64,000 nt of DNA. It comes from JBPRGH01 sp051418055. Lineage in GTDB: Bacteria; Bacteroidota; Bacteroidia; Cytophagales; Cyclobacteriaceae. Below, one piece after another: positions 27,428 through 36,315 of the stretch. The notes under the pieces were generated by a model. The model did no database searches. It saw nothing but the letters and a program-made list of their open reading frames with translations, and was not told the origin of the DNA. The DNA lies in the NCBI GenBank assembly GCA_051418055.1, contig JBPRGH010000006.1, positions 73,105-137,104 of the forward strand, given 5' to 3'. Numbering within the stretch: the stretch's first letter is position 1; every line of letters begins with the position of its first letter. Both the position numbers and the translations under genes were made by a program.

Positions 27428-28132
27428 ATGAAAAAGTGGTATCATTATCTGCTGGAGGTAGTAGTTATTATAGGTAGTATAATGTTGGCTTTTTGGCTTG
27501 AAGAATGGGGAGATGAGCGAAAAGAAAAAGCGAAACTTTCTGCTACCCTAAAATCTATTAAGAATGAACTGCAGGATAATGCTGCTATAATGAAAAGAGA
27601 TTATGTTAATCTTTCTGATTTTAACAACTATTGTAAAATTCTTGATCAATATGAGGATACTTCAGACAGTGGAATAACGCGTGTGATCTTTCCAAAAGCA
27701 GCATTTGATTCTGTTAAAGCTGCTCATTATAAAAATATTCGTTTTACCCGTGATATGACTTTTAATAAAGCATCGCCTGATGGTAAAGTAGAATATTACG
27801 CAGAAATTGATATCGACTTTTTACTTGGGGATATAACCTCCACAAGTTTTACTTCTGCAAAAGAAACAGGAATTTTAAACCAACTTGACCATGAAACACT
27901 TCTTTATATCAATCATTCCTATAACTGGTTCATGAGAGATCTGGGGAATATATCCACTAGTGATGTGCATAACGTAATGCTTTTCGGGACAGATGGCAGT
28001 CCTTATGCCGACTTTAATAATATTACAAAGGCTTTTAATAAATTTGAGATCATCTATGGAACAAAATTAGCTTTTCTTGATAGCCTTCTCCCCTATACTT
28101 TTCAGCGAATGGATCAATATATAATAAAATAA
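27428..28132 (+). CDS. DUF6090-like membrane-anchored protein
   Basis: A 235-residue protein with one N-terminal membrane helix (LLEVVVIIGSIMLAFWLEEW) immediately followed by a charged helix (GDERKEKAKLSATLKSIKNELQDN). This combination matches the DUF6090 family of Bacteroidota. The remaining 180 residues are predicted to be outside or inside the membrane depending on orientation, with no known motif. ATG at 27428 is used, since the in-frame TTG two codons earlier adds nothing. Its role is unknown. Confidence 0.7.
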   Translation: MKKWYHYLLEVVVIIGSIMLAFWLEEWGDERKEKAKLSATLKSIKNELQDNAAIMKRDYVNLSDFNNYCKILDQYEDTSDSGITRVIFPKAAFDSVKAAHYKNIRFTRDMTFNKASPDGKVEYYAEIDIDFLLGDITSTSFTSAKETGILNQLDHETLLYINHSYNWFMRDLGNISTSDVHNVMLFGTDGSPYADFNNITKAFNKFEIIYGTKLAFLDSLLPYTFQRMDQYIIK

Positions 28133-28457
28133 ATTCATCCCATTCTCATTAACCTCGTGGAATAAATTTTTGTCCCTAAATAGCTCATAGTCTGTTGAAT
28201 ATCTTTTATTTTAATTGATCTTAAAAAAAGTCGATTAAAAAGACAAAACATTAAGGTTCTCTAAAAGTTAAAGAAAAAAGAGTATAGCCCAAATAAATAA
28301 TAATCAAGGATCAAATGGGTAATATTCATTAAAAGCTCCGGAAAAGCTAAAGTTATTATTGTATATGTTAATGAAATTTGTAACATTACAAAACAATTGC
28401 CATTTGATAAAGCTTCAGATGAGTCAAAAAAGAAAATAATTAATAATAAATAGTACA
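28133..28457. other. Gap of 325 bases; possible long leader of the cold-shock gene
   Basis: No convincing gene on either strand. The last 120 or so bases are very AT-rich and contain an inverted repeat TGTAACATTACA at 28379-28390. Cold-shock genes often have long structured leaders, which may be the case here, but no known cold-box or promoter match was recognised. Confidence 0.3.
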
Positions 28458-28652
28458 ATGAAAAAAGGAACAGTAAAGTTTTTCAACCGCGAAAAAGGAT
28501 TTGGATTTATCATACAGGAAGATACCAATGAAGAAATATTCGTTCATCAAAGCGGTTTAATTGATGACATTAATGAAAATGACGAAGTAGAATTTGACGT
28601 TGAGCAAGGTCGTAAAGGACTAAATGCGGTTAACGTTAAAGTGATTGGATAA
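28458..28652 (+). CDS. Cold-shock domain protein (CspA family)
   Basis: A 64-residue single-domain protein that binds single-stranded RNA and DNA and melts secondary structure in mRNA. Both nucleic-acid-binding motifs are present: RNP1 as KGFGFI and RNP2 as EIFVHQS. It starts MKKGTVKFFNREKGFGFI, standard for the family. A monocistronic unit with a strong terminator 18 bases after the stop. Confidence 0.95.
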   Translation: MKKGTVKFFNREKGFGFIIQEDTNEEIFVHQSGLIDDINENDEVEFDVEQGRKGLNAVNVKVIG

Positions 28653-28670
28653 TAGAACATAAAATAAATG

Positions 28671-28695
28671 CCCCCTCTCGGAGGGGGTATTTTTT
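28671..28695 (+). terminator. Intrinsic terminator after the cold-shock gene
   Basis: CCCCCTC and GAGGGGG form a 7-base GC-rich stem with a 3-base loop, followed by TATTTTTTT. It sits between two convergent genes and may also act on the leftward gene ending at 28695, although the T run on that side is poor. Confidence 0.88.
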
Positions 28696-29330
28696 TAATG
28701 ATCCAGCTCAATCTGATGTACCAGATATTCAGTAAGTTTTCTCCACTGTAACTTCTGAAAAATTACCCACCCTGTTTCTGCAGTTATGGTATTAAGGATT
28801 TTTCTATCCCCGGCTTCTAACCCTTTATTATTGATATCCTCGCTCTTACCTATTTCGTATCCCCTTATTTCCCTACTTTCGCGTTCGACTTTAAATGTAC
28901 TGGTGGCTTTATCTTTAAAAAAATGCTCTATATACCTGGTTTTGTCCTGAGGGTCATAGTCCGGTGACACAGTAAAATAAACTTCATTTTCTTTTTTCTC
29001 AATATTTATCACTTCCACCCAGTTTTCCGGCATAGGCCCCGGGATTAATATCCTTAGATGGTCCCCGACAGAGGGATGCTCTCCTTTTTTTCTTTTTCCT
29101 TCAGCATTATAAAGCTCAAATTTTGAAGTTGCACCTGGCAAATCACTCCATGTTTCTACATCAAAAAGCTTTTCAACCGACTTATTAAAAGCTTCTTTAG
29201 CTTCCTGCTCTGTTTCATAGGCATTGGTGCTCTTGTACAGTTTATCTTTCCCTTCCGGTCCAAAAATAACCCTGTACTCCATTTTTATTCTGTTTTTTAT
29301 CTTGCCCAGAATATCCTTTATTCCTCCCAT
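28695..29330 (-). CDS. Conserved hypothetical protein
   Basis: An uncharacterised 211-residue protein, basic at the N-terminus (MGGIKDILGKIKNRIK) and otherwise rich in charged residues, with no signal peptide or membrane helix. The second residue is Gly and the first 16 residues form a short amphipathic helix, which could touch the membrane. An internal repeat-like pattern of beta strands is suggested by DHLRILIPGPMPENWVEVI and NEVYFTVSPDYDPQ. I do not recognise the family. A single-gene unit convergent with the cold-shock gene. Confidence 0.65.
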   Translation of the reverse strand: MGGIKDILGKIKNRIKMEYRVIFGPEGKDKLYKSTNAYETEQEAKEAFNKSVEKLFDVETWSDLPGATSKFELYNAEGKRKKGEHPSVGDHLRILIPGPMPENWVEVINIEKKENEVYFTVSPDYDPQDKTRYIEHFFKDKATSTFKVERESREIRGYEIGKSEDINNKGLEAGDRKILNTITAETGWVIFQKLQWRKLTEYLVHQIELDH

Positions 29331-29537
29331 ATTGTAAAAACCAACTCCATTAGGAGAAGTTTAAAATCTTAACTATATGATAACTATGAAATTTAGTTGC
29401 CAGAGAAGAGGCTTATATAAGAAAAGTACTTATAAATTATTAAAATAAATAGTCATTATAGTTGAAACAATAACAGAGAGGAAACCGTTGTATATACATT
29501 AGATGTTTAAACATGTATATTAACTAAATTAACTATT

Positions 29538-30089
29538 ATGTCAGCAACAGCAAAGCCAAAAAACAAATGGAAAGTAGATCAGTCGCATAGTGAGGTTCAA
29601 TTTAAAGCAAAACACCTCATGATTACTACAGTAACAGGTCATTTTAATGAATATGATATTGAAGTGGAGACTGAAGGTGATGACTTTTCAAGTGCGCACA
29701 ATATTGTATTTACTGCCAATGTGAATTCGATAACTACGAATAATGAACAAAGAGATGCACATTTGAAATCAGAAGATTTTTTTGATGCTGAAAATCATAA
29801 AGACCTGAAATTTGTAGGTAAAGACATTAAGCAGACTGGAGATAATGAATTTAAACTTACCGGTGATCTTACGGTGCGCGGAGTAACCAAATCCATTACC
29901 TTGGATGTGGAGCATGGAGGAACAGTAGTTGATCCTTACGGAAATAATAAAGCAGGTTTTACCGTAGATGGGAAATTAAAAAGAAAAGATTTTGGACTCA
30001 AATGGGATGCTGTTACCGAAGCCGGTAGTATCGTGGTGAGTGATGAAATAAAAATCCACTGCGAAATACAATTGGTGGAAAGTGAATAA
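29538..30089 (+). CDS. YceI-family lipid-binding protein
   Basis: A 183-residue lipocalin-like beta-barrel protein of the YceI family, which binds isoprenoid or other long-chain lipids. It opens WKVDQSHSEVQFKAKHLMITTVTGHF, the standard YceI opening, and includes LTVRGVTKSITLDVEHGG and a long terminal strand. Unlike many YceI proteins it lacks a signal peptide, so this copy should be cytoplasmic. It is monocistronic, followed by a terminator, and separate from the resorcinol cluster that starts 238 bases downstream. Confidence 0.93.
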   Translation: MSATAKPKNKWKVDQSHSEVQFKAKHLMITTVTGHFNEYDIEVETEGDDFSSAHNIVFTANVNSITTNNEQRDAHLKSEDFFDAENHKDLKFVGKDIKQTGDNEFKLTGDLTVRGVTKSITLDVEHGGTVVDPYGNNKAGFTVDGKLKRKDFGLKWDAVTEAGSIVVSDEIKIHCEIQLVESE

Positions 30090-30098
30090 ATAATATTA

Positions 30099-30129
30099 GG
30101 AGCTGGCAGATTTAATGTTAGCTCCTTTT
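30099..30129 (+). terminator. Intrinsic terminator after the YceI gene
   Basis: GGAGCT pairs with AGCTCC around a 15-base loop, followed by TTTT. It lies 10 bases past the stop codon. Confidence 0.65.
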
Positions 30130-30284
30130 ATTTCAGGTTAAATTTAAAATACTCCTCACCCACTCTTCTTAAAAAGTTTATCCGCAACTTTAAATTCTAA
30201 TTTCAGCAAATTTTTATTTCTTGTTCTTACAAACGAAAAAGGACAAATTCATGTTTTCGATGTTAGAATAATAGGAAGCTTCAA

Positions 30285-30314
30285 TTGCCCCATAATTATT
30301 ATTCTTTAACTTTG
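30285..30314 (+). promoter_or_regulatory. Bacteroidota-type promoter of the dar cluster
   Basis: TTG at 30285-30287 and TAACTTTG at 30307-30314 are separated by 19 bases, matching the known -33/-7 form (TTG, N19-21, TAnnTTTG) of the main Bacteroidota sigma factor. The first start codon follows 14 bases later, so the leader must be very short. It would drive the ten genes up to 38802. Confidence 0.7.
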
Positions 30315-30327
30315 AAATTAGATCACT

Positions 30328-30813
30328 ATGACCTTGCGACTTTATTTTTTATGTGCCTTATTTACTATTTCTCATTTTGCTCAAGCTCAATCTGAAGAAC
30401 ATATTGATCAGATACTAATTTATGAAGCATTGGCTTCAGAGGATCTTCAACAAATAAATCGTGCAGTAAAAGAGATCAAAGATCATTCTTCTGTAAAAGC
30501 CCAGGCTTATAAAGGAGTGTTGCTTATGAAGAAAGCCGGGCTGGTTAATGGCCCAGGTAAAAAACTTGCTATTTTTAAGGAGGGCAAAGATCTTCTTGAA
30601 AATAGTATACATGCTGATCAGGAGAATGTAGAATATCGCTTTCTTAGGCTTATGATCCAGGAAAATGCTCCTGCTATTTTAGGATATAAAGATAACCTGG
30701 AGGAAGATGTGAGCCTTGTTGCAAATTTTTACCATAACTTTAACTCAACAATTCAAAATGCAATAAAGGGTTATAGTAAAAAATCAACCCTTATTGTAGT
30801 GAAGGATAATTAA
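30328..30813 (+). CDS. Exported protein of unknown function heading the dar cluster
   Basis: A 161-residue protein with a signal peptide ending near FAQAQS. The mature part is almost all helical and resembles a short TPR-like solenoid (EHIDQILIYEALASEDLQQINRAVKEIK, KLAIFKEGKDLLENSIHADQENVEYRFLRLMIQ). It is followed by the darA-like gene with a 9-base gap, so it belongs to the operon. A role in the envelope side of pigment or lipid assembly or transport is possible, but nothing in the sequence shows it. Confidence 0.75.
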   Translation: MTLRLYFLCALFTISHFAQAQSEEHIDQILIYEALASEDLQQINRAVKEIKDHSSVKAQAYKGVLLMKKAGLVNGPGKKLAIFKEGKDLLENSIHADQENVEYRFLRLMIQENAPAILGYKDNLEEDVSLVANFYHNFNSTIQNAIKGYSKKSTLIVVKDN

Positions 30814-30822
30814 CATGTGTTA

Positions 30823-31719
30823 ATGAAGAAAGTACTGGTTATATATTATTCCCAAACCGGGCAACTTAAGGATATTTTAAATAATTTTTTAGTCTCCTTT
30901 TCTAAATCTGACGATATTCTTCTGGATGTGGTGCGTATAGAGCCTTCGGAAGAATTCGTATTCCCATGGAACGGCAAAAGCTTTTTTAGCGTAATGCCAG
31001 ATAGCGTACTTGAAAACCCTGTACCTTTAAAAGATTTTAATTTTGCCCATGAAGCGTACGACCTTATTATTTTTGGATATCAGCCATGGTTTTTAAATCC
31101 CAGTATTCCTGCCACCAGTTTATTGAATAATAAAAAATTCATCAGTATTTTAGATGGTACTCCGGTTGTAACAGTAATAGGAGCCCGAAATATGTGGATC
31201 AATGCACATGAGAAAGTAAAGGCTTCCTTAAAAAAACACGGAGCCAATCCACTGGGAAATATAGTTCTGGTAGATAATCACCAAAACCTCTTAAGTGTGG
31301 TGAGTATTACCTATTGGATGTTTACAGGTAAAAAAGAACGCTATCTTGGTATATTCCCTAAACCTGGTATTGCAGAAGAGGAAATTGGTAAAGCCAGGCA
31401 GTACGGAGATATTGTGCTACAGCATTTACTACATGAGAAGATGGGTTTATTACAACAGCAGCTGGTAAAAAGTAAAGCAATAGAGGTAAAAAAGAATTTG
31501 ATGATTATAGAAGGCCGGGGAAGTAAGATTTTTTCCATCTGGGCAAGAATAATCGCAGGAAAAAAGAATAAAACTTTTTGGTTGAATATTTTTAAATATT
31601 ATCTGATTTTCGCACTTGTTTTTATAGCTCCTATTGTATTATTGGCTAATCTGATATTGAGCCCCTTACTTTATAAATACATAAGGAAAAAACAAAGATA
31701 TTATTTGGGATTGAATTAA
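30823..31719 (+). CDS. darA: DarA-like dialkylresorcinol biosynthesis protein
   Basis: A 298-residue protein that I recognise as the DarA-type partner found beside DarB in Bacteroidota dialkylresorcinol and flexirubin clusters. The first 175 or so residues are flavodoxin-like (VLVIYYSQTGQLKDIL, LIIFGYQPWFLNPSIPATSLL, VVTVIGARNMWINA). The last 45 hold a membrane helix (YLIFALVFIAPIVLLANLIL), so the enzyme is probably membrane bound. In known systems DarA acts with DarB to close and aromatise the ring. ATG at 30823 is chosen over a GTG two codons earlier. Its stop overlaps the darB start by one base. Confidence 0.72.
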   Translation: MKKVLVIYYSQTGQLKDILNNFLVSFSKSDDILLDVVRIEPSEEFVFPWNGKSFFSVMPDSVLENPVPLKDFNFAHEAYDLIIFGYQPWFLNPSIPATSLLNNKKFISILDGTPVVTVIGARNMWINAHEKVKASLKKHGANPLGNIVLVDNHQNLLSVVSITYWMFTGKKERYLGIFPKPGIAEEEIGKARQYGDIVLQHLLHEKMGLLQQQLVKSKAIEVKKNLMIIEGRGSKIFSIWARIIAGKKNKTFWLNIFKYYLIFALVFIAPIVLLANLILSPLLYKYIRKKQRYYLGLN

Positions 31720-32873
31720 TGGAGAGAATGACTAATCAGGTATATATCACGAAAACGGCAAGCTATTTACCTAATGCACCTGTATCTAATGATGAAATGG
31801 AGGAATATCTAGGCTTCATCAATGGTAAAATTTCACGCTCAAAAAATATAGTATTACGAAATAATAAGATTAAATGCAGGTATTATGCCATTGATAAGGT
31901 TGGAAAAGCAACACATTCAAATGCTTTACTGACTGCTAACGCTATTCGGGCCTTAATGAATAATGATCATGATCAGCTAAAATCTATAGATCTTATATCC
32001 TGCGGCACCTCCACCCCAGACCAGATCATGCCCTCACATGCTGTTATGGTTCATGGGGAACTTCCTGAATGCGGTCCCGTTGAAACTGTTTCTCCATCAG
32101 GCGTCTGTTGCTCCGGTATGCATGCTTTTAAATATGCCTATATGTCAGTAAAACTTAATGAAGCTGAAAAAGCAGTGGCAACAGGATCAGAAAGGGTAAG
32201 CCGTCTTTTACATTCCACAAATTATGCGGATGAAATAAATAAACTGAAAGCTCTGGAAAAAGATCCTTATATCGGCTTTGAAAAAGATTTCCTTAGATGG
32301 ATGCTTTCTGATGGCGCCGGTGCTTTGTTGCTGACAAATAAAAAAAATGAAAATAGCTTAAACCTCCGGGTTGACTGGATAGAATCTGTTTCATTTGCCC
32401 ATGAAATTGAACCTTGTATGTATATGGGAGGTGAAAAACTGGAAGATGGCACACTGCGAAGCTATATGGACTTTGAAAACGGGGACATTATGGACCAGTC
32501 GTTATTTAGTATTAAGCAGGATGTGCGCCTTTTAAACAGCAATGTTGTGAATCTGGGTGTAGATAAGCTTAAAAAGGTCCTGGAAGAAAAAGGTTTAAAA
32601 TCAGAAGATATTGATTATTTCCTGCCACACATGTCAAGTCATTTCTTTAAAGATAAAATTGCTGAAAGGTTAAAGTATAATAATATTGAAATTCCTGAAG
32701 AAAAATGGTTCACTAATCTGGAAACCGTTGGCAATGTCGGTTCTGCCTCTATATATTTAATGATCGATGAATTAGTAAAAACCGGAAAATTAAATAAGGG
32801 TGAAAAAATCCTTTTAAATATCCCTGAAAGCTCGCGCTTCTCTTATGTTTACAGTTTGTTAACCGTAGAATAG
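31719..32873 (+). CDS. darB: DarB-like ketoacyl-ACP synthase III
   Basis: Thiolase-fold condensing enzyme of the FabH/KAS III class. The triad is complete: Cys131 in SGVCCSGMHA, His304 in LPHMSSHF and Asn339 in VGNVGSAS. In dialkylresorcinol synthesis DarB joins two acyl or beta-ketoacyl chains to form the cyclohexanedione precursor. At 384 residues it is longer than FabH (about 320), as expected for DarB-type enzymes. Start may be ATG 31719 (overlapping the darA stop) or ATG 31728. The pairing with a DarA-like gene supports this over an ordinary FabH. Confidence 0.82.
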   Translation: MERMTNQVYITKTASYLPNAPVSNDEMEEYLGFINGKISRSKNIVLRNNKIKCRYYAIDKVGKATHSNALLTANAIRALMNNDHDQLKSIDLISCGTSTPDQIMPSHAVMVHGELPECGPVETVSPSGVCCSGMHAFKYAYMSVKLNEAEKAVATGSERVSRLLHSTNYADEINKLKALEKDPYIGFEKDFLRWMLSDGAGALLLTNKKNENSLNLRVDWIESVSFAHEIEPCMYMGGEKLEDGTLRSYMDFENGDIMDQSLFSIKQDVRLLNSNVVNLGVDKLKKVLEEKGLKSEDIDYFLPHMSSHFFKDKIAERLKYNNIEIPEEKWFTNLETVGNVGSASIYLMIDELVKTGKLNKGEKILLNIPESSRFSYVYSLLTVE

Positions 32874-32874
32874 C

Positions 32875-33270
32875 ATGAACAAGAAGGAACTTCCACAGGA
32901 TAAAAGCCCATTAGAAGGTATATCAAAAGAACTTTGTTATGCTGTCGATGAATCAGGTAAATATACTACTGACTTAAGTAAAGGCTGGGAAGTGAAAGCA
33001 GCGGCACTTGATGTGGCGTGGGATGATATTAAGGAGCGTGTAAATGAAGCAAGGGCCAAGGTTTTATCAGGTGAGGCTAGTCCAATAGTTTATTACATGG
33101 AGGTTAAACTAATGGACCTAAGCATTCTCTCCTCATATACCGGGTTTTGGAAATGGCGTATTAAGAGGCACATGAAACCTGATATTTTTAATAAGCTATC
33201 CCTAAAAAAACTGGAAAAATATGCCAGGGCTTTTGATATTAGTGTAGAGGAACTGCGGAAAGTAGAATAA
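32875..33270 (+). CDS. Small conserved hypothetical protein of the dar cluster
   Basis: A 131-residue cytoplasmic protein, helical, without signal or membrane segments. The order (2 bases after darB, 3 before the BtrH-like gene) shows it is part of the operon. The second half is basic (FWKWRIKRHMKPDIFNKLSLKKLEKYA). I do not recognise a domain. Small proteins of this kind occupy the same place in flexirubin clusters, to my recollection, so it may assist the condensing enzymes; this is inference only. Confidence 0.7.
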   Translation: MNKKELPQDKSPLEGISKELCYAVDESGKYTTDLSKGWEVKAAALDVAWDDIKERVNEARAKVLSGEASPIVYYMEVKLMDLSILSSYTGFWKWRIKRHMKPDIFNKLSLKKLEKYARAFDISVEELRKVE

Positions 33271-33273
33271 AAC

Positions 33274-34284
33274 ATGCTATTGGATTTTAAACACAAACAA
33301 TCTGCCCACTGTGAAAATGGGGTGACTGCCAATTTGCTTAATCATATGGGGGCACATCAGCTGACTGAACCTCTCGTGTTTGGCATTGGAGCAGGATTAT
33401 TCTATATCTACGTACCTTTCATTAAAATTAATCACGGGCCGTTTATTTCCTATCGTACGATGCCTGGCCATATCTTTAAGCGCACCTGTAAATCATTAAA
33501 CGTTAAAATAGTAAGAAAAAAATTCAGCTCTGAAGAAGTTGCCCAGCAGGAGCTTGATAAACATTTGGCTGCCGGACAACCTGTTGGCTGTCAGGTAGGT
33601 GTTTTCAACCTTTCCTATTTTCCGCCGGAATATCGTTTTCATTTTAATGCACATAACATCGTGGTATTTGGCAGTGAAGATGGTCAATACCACATTAGTG
33701 ATCCTGTAATGGAACAGGTTAGCTACCTTACAAAAGAGGAGCTTCAAAAAGTACGTTTTGCCAAAGGACCTTTAGCCCCAAAGGGACAGCTTTATTTTCC
33801 AAAGCTTACTGAGCCTGTTACAGATGAACAGATCTCTAAAGCTATTAAATCAGGGATCAGCAGAAATACAAAAATGATGCTTTATGTACCTGGTCCTATT
33901 GCCGGAGTAAAAGGTGTCCGTTTTACTGCTAACGCTATCCCTAAATGGCGCGAAAGGTATGGTGTGAGAAAAGCTGGCCAATATCTGGCTCAGCTGGTAC
34001 GGATGCAGGAAGAAATAGGTACCGGTGGTGGTGGTTTCCGATATATTTATGCGGCATTTTTGCAACAGGCGTATGAATATATTCCTAATGAGAAGTTGAT
34101 TAATATTTCTGAAAAATTTACAAAAGCAGGTGATCTCTGGCGCTCTGCCGCAGTGCAGGCTGCAGGAATTTATAAAGGGCGAATTACTTCCGAAAAAGAT
34201 TTTAAATTAGTAAGTGATTATCTTTATGAAATAGCCGCAATTGAAAAAGAGGCATTTAAAGCATTAAAAAAGACTGATCTGTAA
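33274..34284 (+). CDS. BtrH-like acyltransferase/cysteine-peptidase-fold protein
   Basis: A 336-residue protein. Its N-terminal half fits the BtrH N-terminal domain: the opening HKQSAHCENGVTANLLNH places a Cys in a helix-start position, and FHFNAHNIVVFGSEDGQYHISDP places His and Asp residues as in papain-like enzymes. BtrH moves an acyl chain from an acyl carrier protein to an aminoglycoside in butirosin synthesis. That suggests this protein transfers an ACP-bound product of the cluster to an acceptor. The C-terminal half (about 180-336) is helical. The activity is inferred. Confidence 0.72.
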   Translation: MLLDFKHKQSAHCENGVTANLLNHMGAHQLTEPLVFGIGAGLFYIYVPFIKINHGPFISYRTMPGHIFKRTCKSLNVKIVRKKFSSEEVAQQELDKHLAAGQPVGCQVGVFNLSYFPPEYRFHFNAHNIVVFGSEDGQYHISDPVMEQVSYLTKEELQKVRFAKGPLAPKGQLYFPKLTEPVTDEQISKAIKSGISRNTKMMLYVPGPIAGVKGVRFTANAIPKWRERYGVRKAGQYLAQLVRMQEEIGTGGGGFRYIYAAFLQQAYEYIPNEKLINISEKFTKAGDLWRSAAVQAAGIYKGRITSEKDFKLVSDYLYEIAAIEKEAFKALKKTDL

Positions 34285-35031
34285 TTGAAGCCGCCGTCAA
34301 TAAAAATAACGAACCTATCCTATCATTACCCCAAACAGGAAGAACCTGTTCTTACCAATATAAATCTTTCGGTGGAACAAGGGGAAAGCTTTGGGCTTTT
34401 CGGACCAAACGGAGCGGGAAAAACTACTTTAATGTCGTTGATTACAAATGTACTTTCCTATCAAACCGGAAAAATTGAAATTTTAGGAAATGATGTTAAA
34501 AATGCAGATAAAGAAGTTAAACGCCTTTTCGGATTAGTTCCGCAACAGCTTTCCTTTTATCAGCAGCTGAGCCCAATAGCTAATCTGGAATTCTATGGAG
34601 CGTGGGCAGGATTAAAAAAGAAGGAGATTCAAGAACGTTCCTTCCGGTTGTTTGATATTCTTGGCCTTACAAAAGTTAAAGATAAACCGGTAAAAAATTT
34701 ATCCGGCGGGATGAAAAGACGGGTTAATCTGGCCATTGGTGTGATCCAGGAACCTAAAATACTTTTCCTCGATGAACCTACAGTCGGTGTGGATGTACAA
34801 TCCCGGCATGCCATGCTCGATTACCTGAAGGAGCTTAATCAAAAAGGCACAACATTATTCTATACATCACATCATTTGAGTGAAGCGCAGGAGCTGTGCA
34901 ACCGTGTGGCTTTAATTGATAACGGTGAAATCCTGGTGCATGATTTCCTGCCAAACCTTCTACATGATCATAAAGAAGGGGGATTGGAATCTTTGTTCTT
35001 AAAACTTACAGGAAAGGCATTCAGGGATTGA
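34285..35031 (+). CDS. ABC transporter ATP-binding protein of the dar cluster
   Basis: Energising subunit of an ABC-2 type exporter, 248 residues. Walker A is GPNGAGKTT, the Q-loop VPQQLSFY, the signature LSGGMKRR and Walker B ILFLDEP, followed by TSHHLSEAQEL with the switch His. The start is TTG directly after the previous stop, with no ATG nearby. The stop overlaps a possible TTG start of the permease gene. With that permease it would export or flip the lipid or pigment made by the cluster. Confidence 0.92.
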   Translation: MKPPSIKITNLSYHYPKQEEPVLTNINLSVEQGESFGLFGPNGAGKTTLMSLITNVLSYQTGKIEILGNDVKNADKEVKRLFGLVPQQLSFYQQLSPIANLEFYGAWAGLKKKEIQERSFRLFDILGLTKVKDKPVKNLSGGMKRRVNLAIGVIQEPKILFLDEPTVGVDVQSRHAMLDYLKELNQKGTTLFYTSHHLSEAQELCNRVALIDNGEILVHDFLPNLLHDHKEGGLESLFLKLTGKAFRD

Positions 35032-35033
35032 AT

Positions 35034-36314
35034 ATGGATAAATTATTAGCAGCCATAACAAAAGATGTACGGATCCTTACCAGGGACAGGATAGGTTTAC
35101 TCCTGATGTTCATAATGCCCATTTTACTGGTCATTGTAATTACAAGCCTCCAAAACAACACCTTTGAACTTGTGAATGAGCATAAGGTCCCTTTGGTGGT
35201 GTATAACGAAGATCAGGATCCTGCAGGCGCCCAACTTGCAGAGAACCTGCGGGATATGGGTATGTTTAATCTGGTGGCAACCCGGGAAAACTTTGTTCAT
35301 GATGAACTTCAGCAGTATTTTAATAATGAAGATGTTCTTGTTTCTATTGTAATCCCGGAAAATTTTACAGAATCCATTGCTTCCAAATCTGAGCAGATCA
35401 CACATAAAGCATTAATGGATTTTGGTTTGGCAGAACCTTCTGATACTACAGCTTTAGTGGAAATGTCACCACTTTTAATGTATTATAACCCTGTGCTGCA
35501 GGAAAATTATAAACTTGCAATCCATGGAGCCATCACAAGTGCCTTGAAGATGGTGGAAAATAAGCAGATGCTGAATTCCCTTTATACTTCATTAAGTGAA
35601 AGTAACACTCCTCCGGAGATGGAAGAAAATATGATAATCAAAGGCATAGGCATCAGAGAAGTAGCAGTAACAAAAGATGGGAGTGGCGTAATCCCAAATG
35701 CCACACAACATAATGTTCCCGCATGGACAGTTTTTGCCATGTTTTTTATTGTAACTTCTCTTGGCAGCAATATTGTAAGTGAAAAGATCAGTGGAAGCTT
35801 TATAAGGCTAAAAACAATGCCTACTGGATATTATACCAGCCTGCTTTCAAAGCAGCTGACATATATAGCTGTCACATTCCTACAGGTGGTGGTGATTTTT
35901 ACTATTGGGATACTCCTTTTCCCTGTTTTAGGGCTCCCAAAGCTTAACCTACCTGATGATATTTTAGCCCTTGCCCTGGTTTCTATTTTATGTGGCTGGT
36001 GTGCCGTAAGCTACGCCATGCTAATAGGTGTCTATGCAGAAACTCAGGAGCAGGCGAACGGTTTTGGTGCTGTATCTGTAGTAATTTTAGCAGCCATTGG
36101 TGGTATACTTGTACCTGCCTTTGCCATGCCTGAATCATTCAAAATGTTACTGCTCATTTCACCGCTACACTGGTGTCTTGAAGCTTATTACGATTTATTC
36201 TTGGAAAGAGGCAATTTGCCGGCAGTTTTAATTAATCTTGCAAGAATAATTATAGTAACTATTATTTTTCAGGCGCTGGCAATTTACGGACTGAAAAGAA
36301 AAAATTTAATCTAG
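35034..36314 (+). CDS. ABC-2 type transporter permease of the dar cluster
   Basis: A 426-residue membrane protein with the ABC-2 layout: one N-terminal membrane helix (IGLLLMFIMPILLVIVITSL), an extracytoplasmic domain of about 170 residues, then five or six helices from VPAWTVFAMFFIVTSLGSN to the C-terminus. ATG at 35034 is preferred. A TTG at 35028 would overlap the ATPase stop. Partner of the preceding ATPase. The substrate is presumed to be the cluster product. Confidence 0.9.
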   Translation: MDKLLAAITKDVRILTRDRIGLLLMFIMPILLVIVITSLQNNTFELVNEHKVPLVVYNEDQDPAGAQLAENLRDMGMFNLVATRENFVHDELQQYFNNEDVLVSIVIPENFTESIASKSEQITHKALMDFGLAEPSDTTALVEMSPLLMYYNPVLQENYKLAIHGAITSALKMVENKQMLNSLYTSLSESNTPPEMEENMIIKGIGIREVAVTKDGSGVIPNATQHNVPAWTVFAMFFIVTSLGSNIVSEKISGSFIRLKTMPTGYYTSLLSKQLTYIAVTFLQVVVIFTIGILLFPVLGLPKLNLPDDILALALVSILCGWCAVSYAMLIGVYAETQEQANGFGAVSVVILAAIGGILVPAFAMPESFKMLLLISPLHWCLEAYYDLFLERGNLPAVLINLARIIIVTIIFQALAIYGLKRKNLI

Positions 36315-36315
36315 A

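Noticed and set aside
28261..28458. Reverse-strand open frame of 65 codons in the cold-shock gene leader
   Set aside because: Composition is just AT-rich low complexity, no domain, and it lies in the probable leader of a rightward gene.
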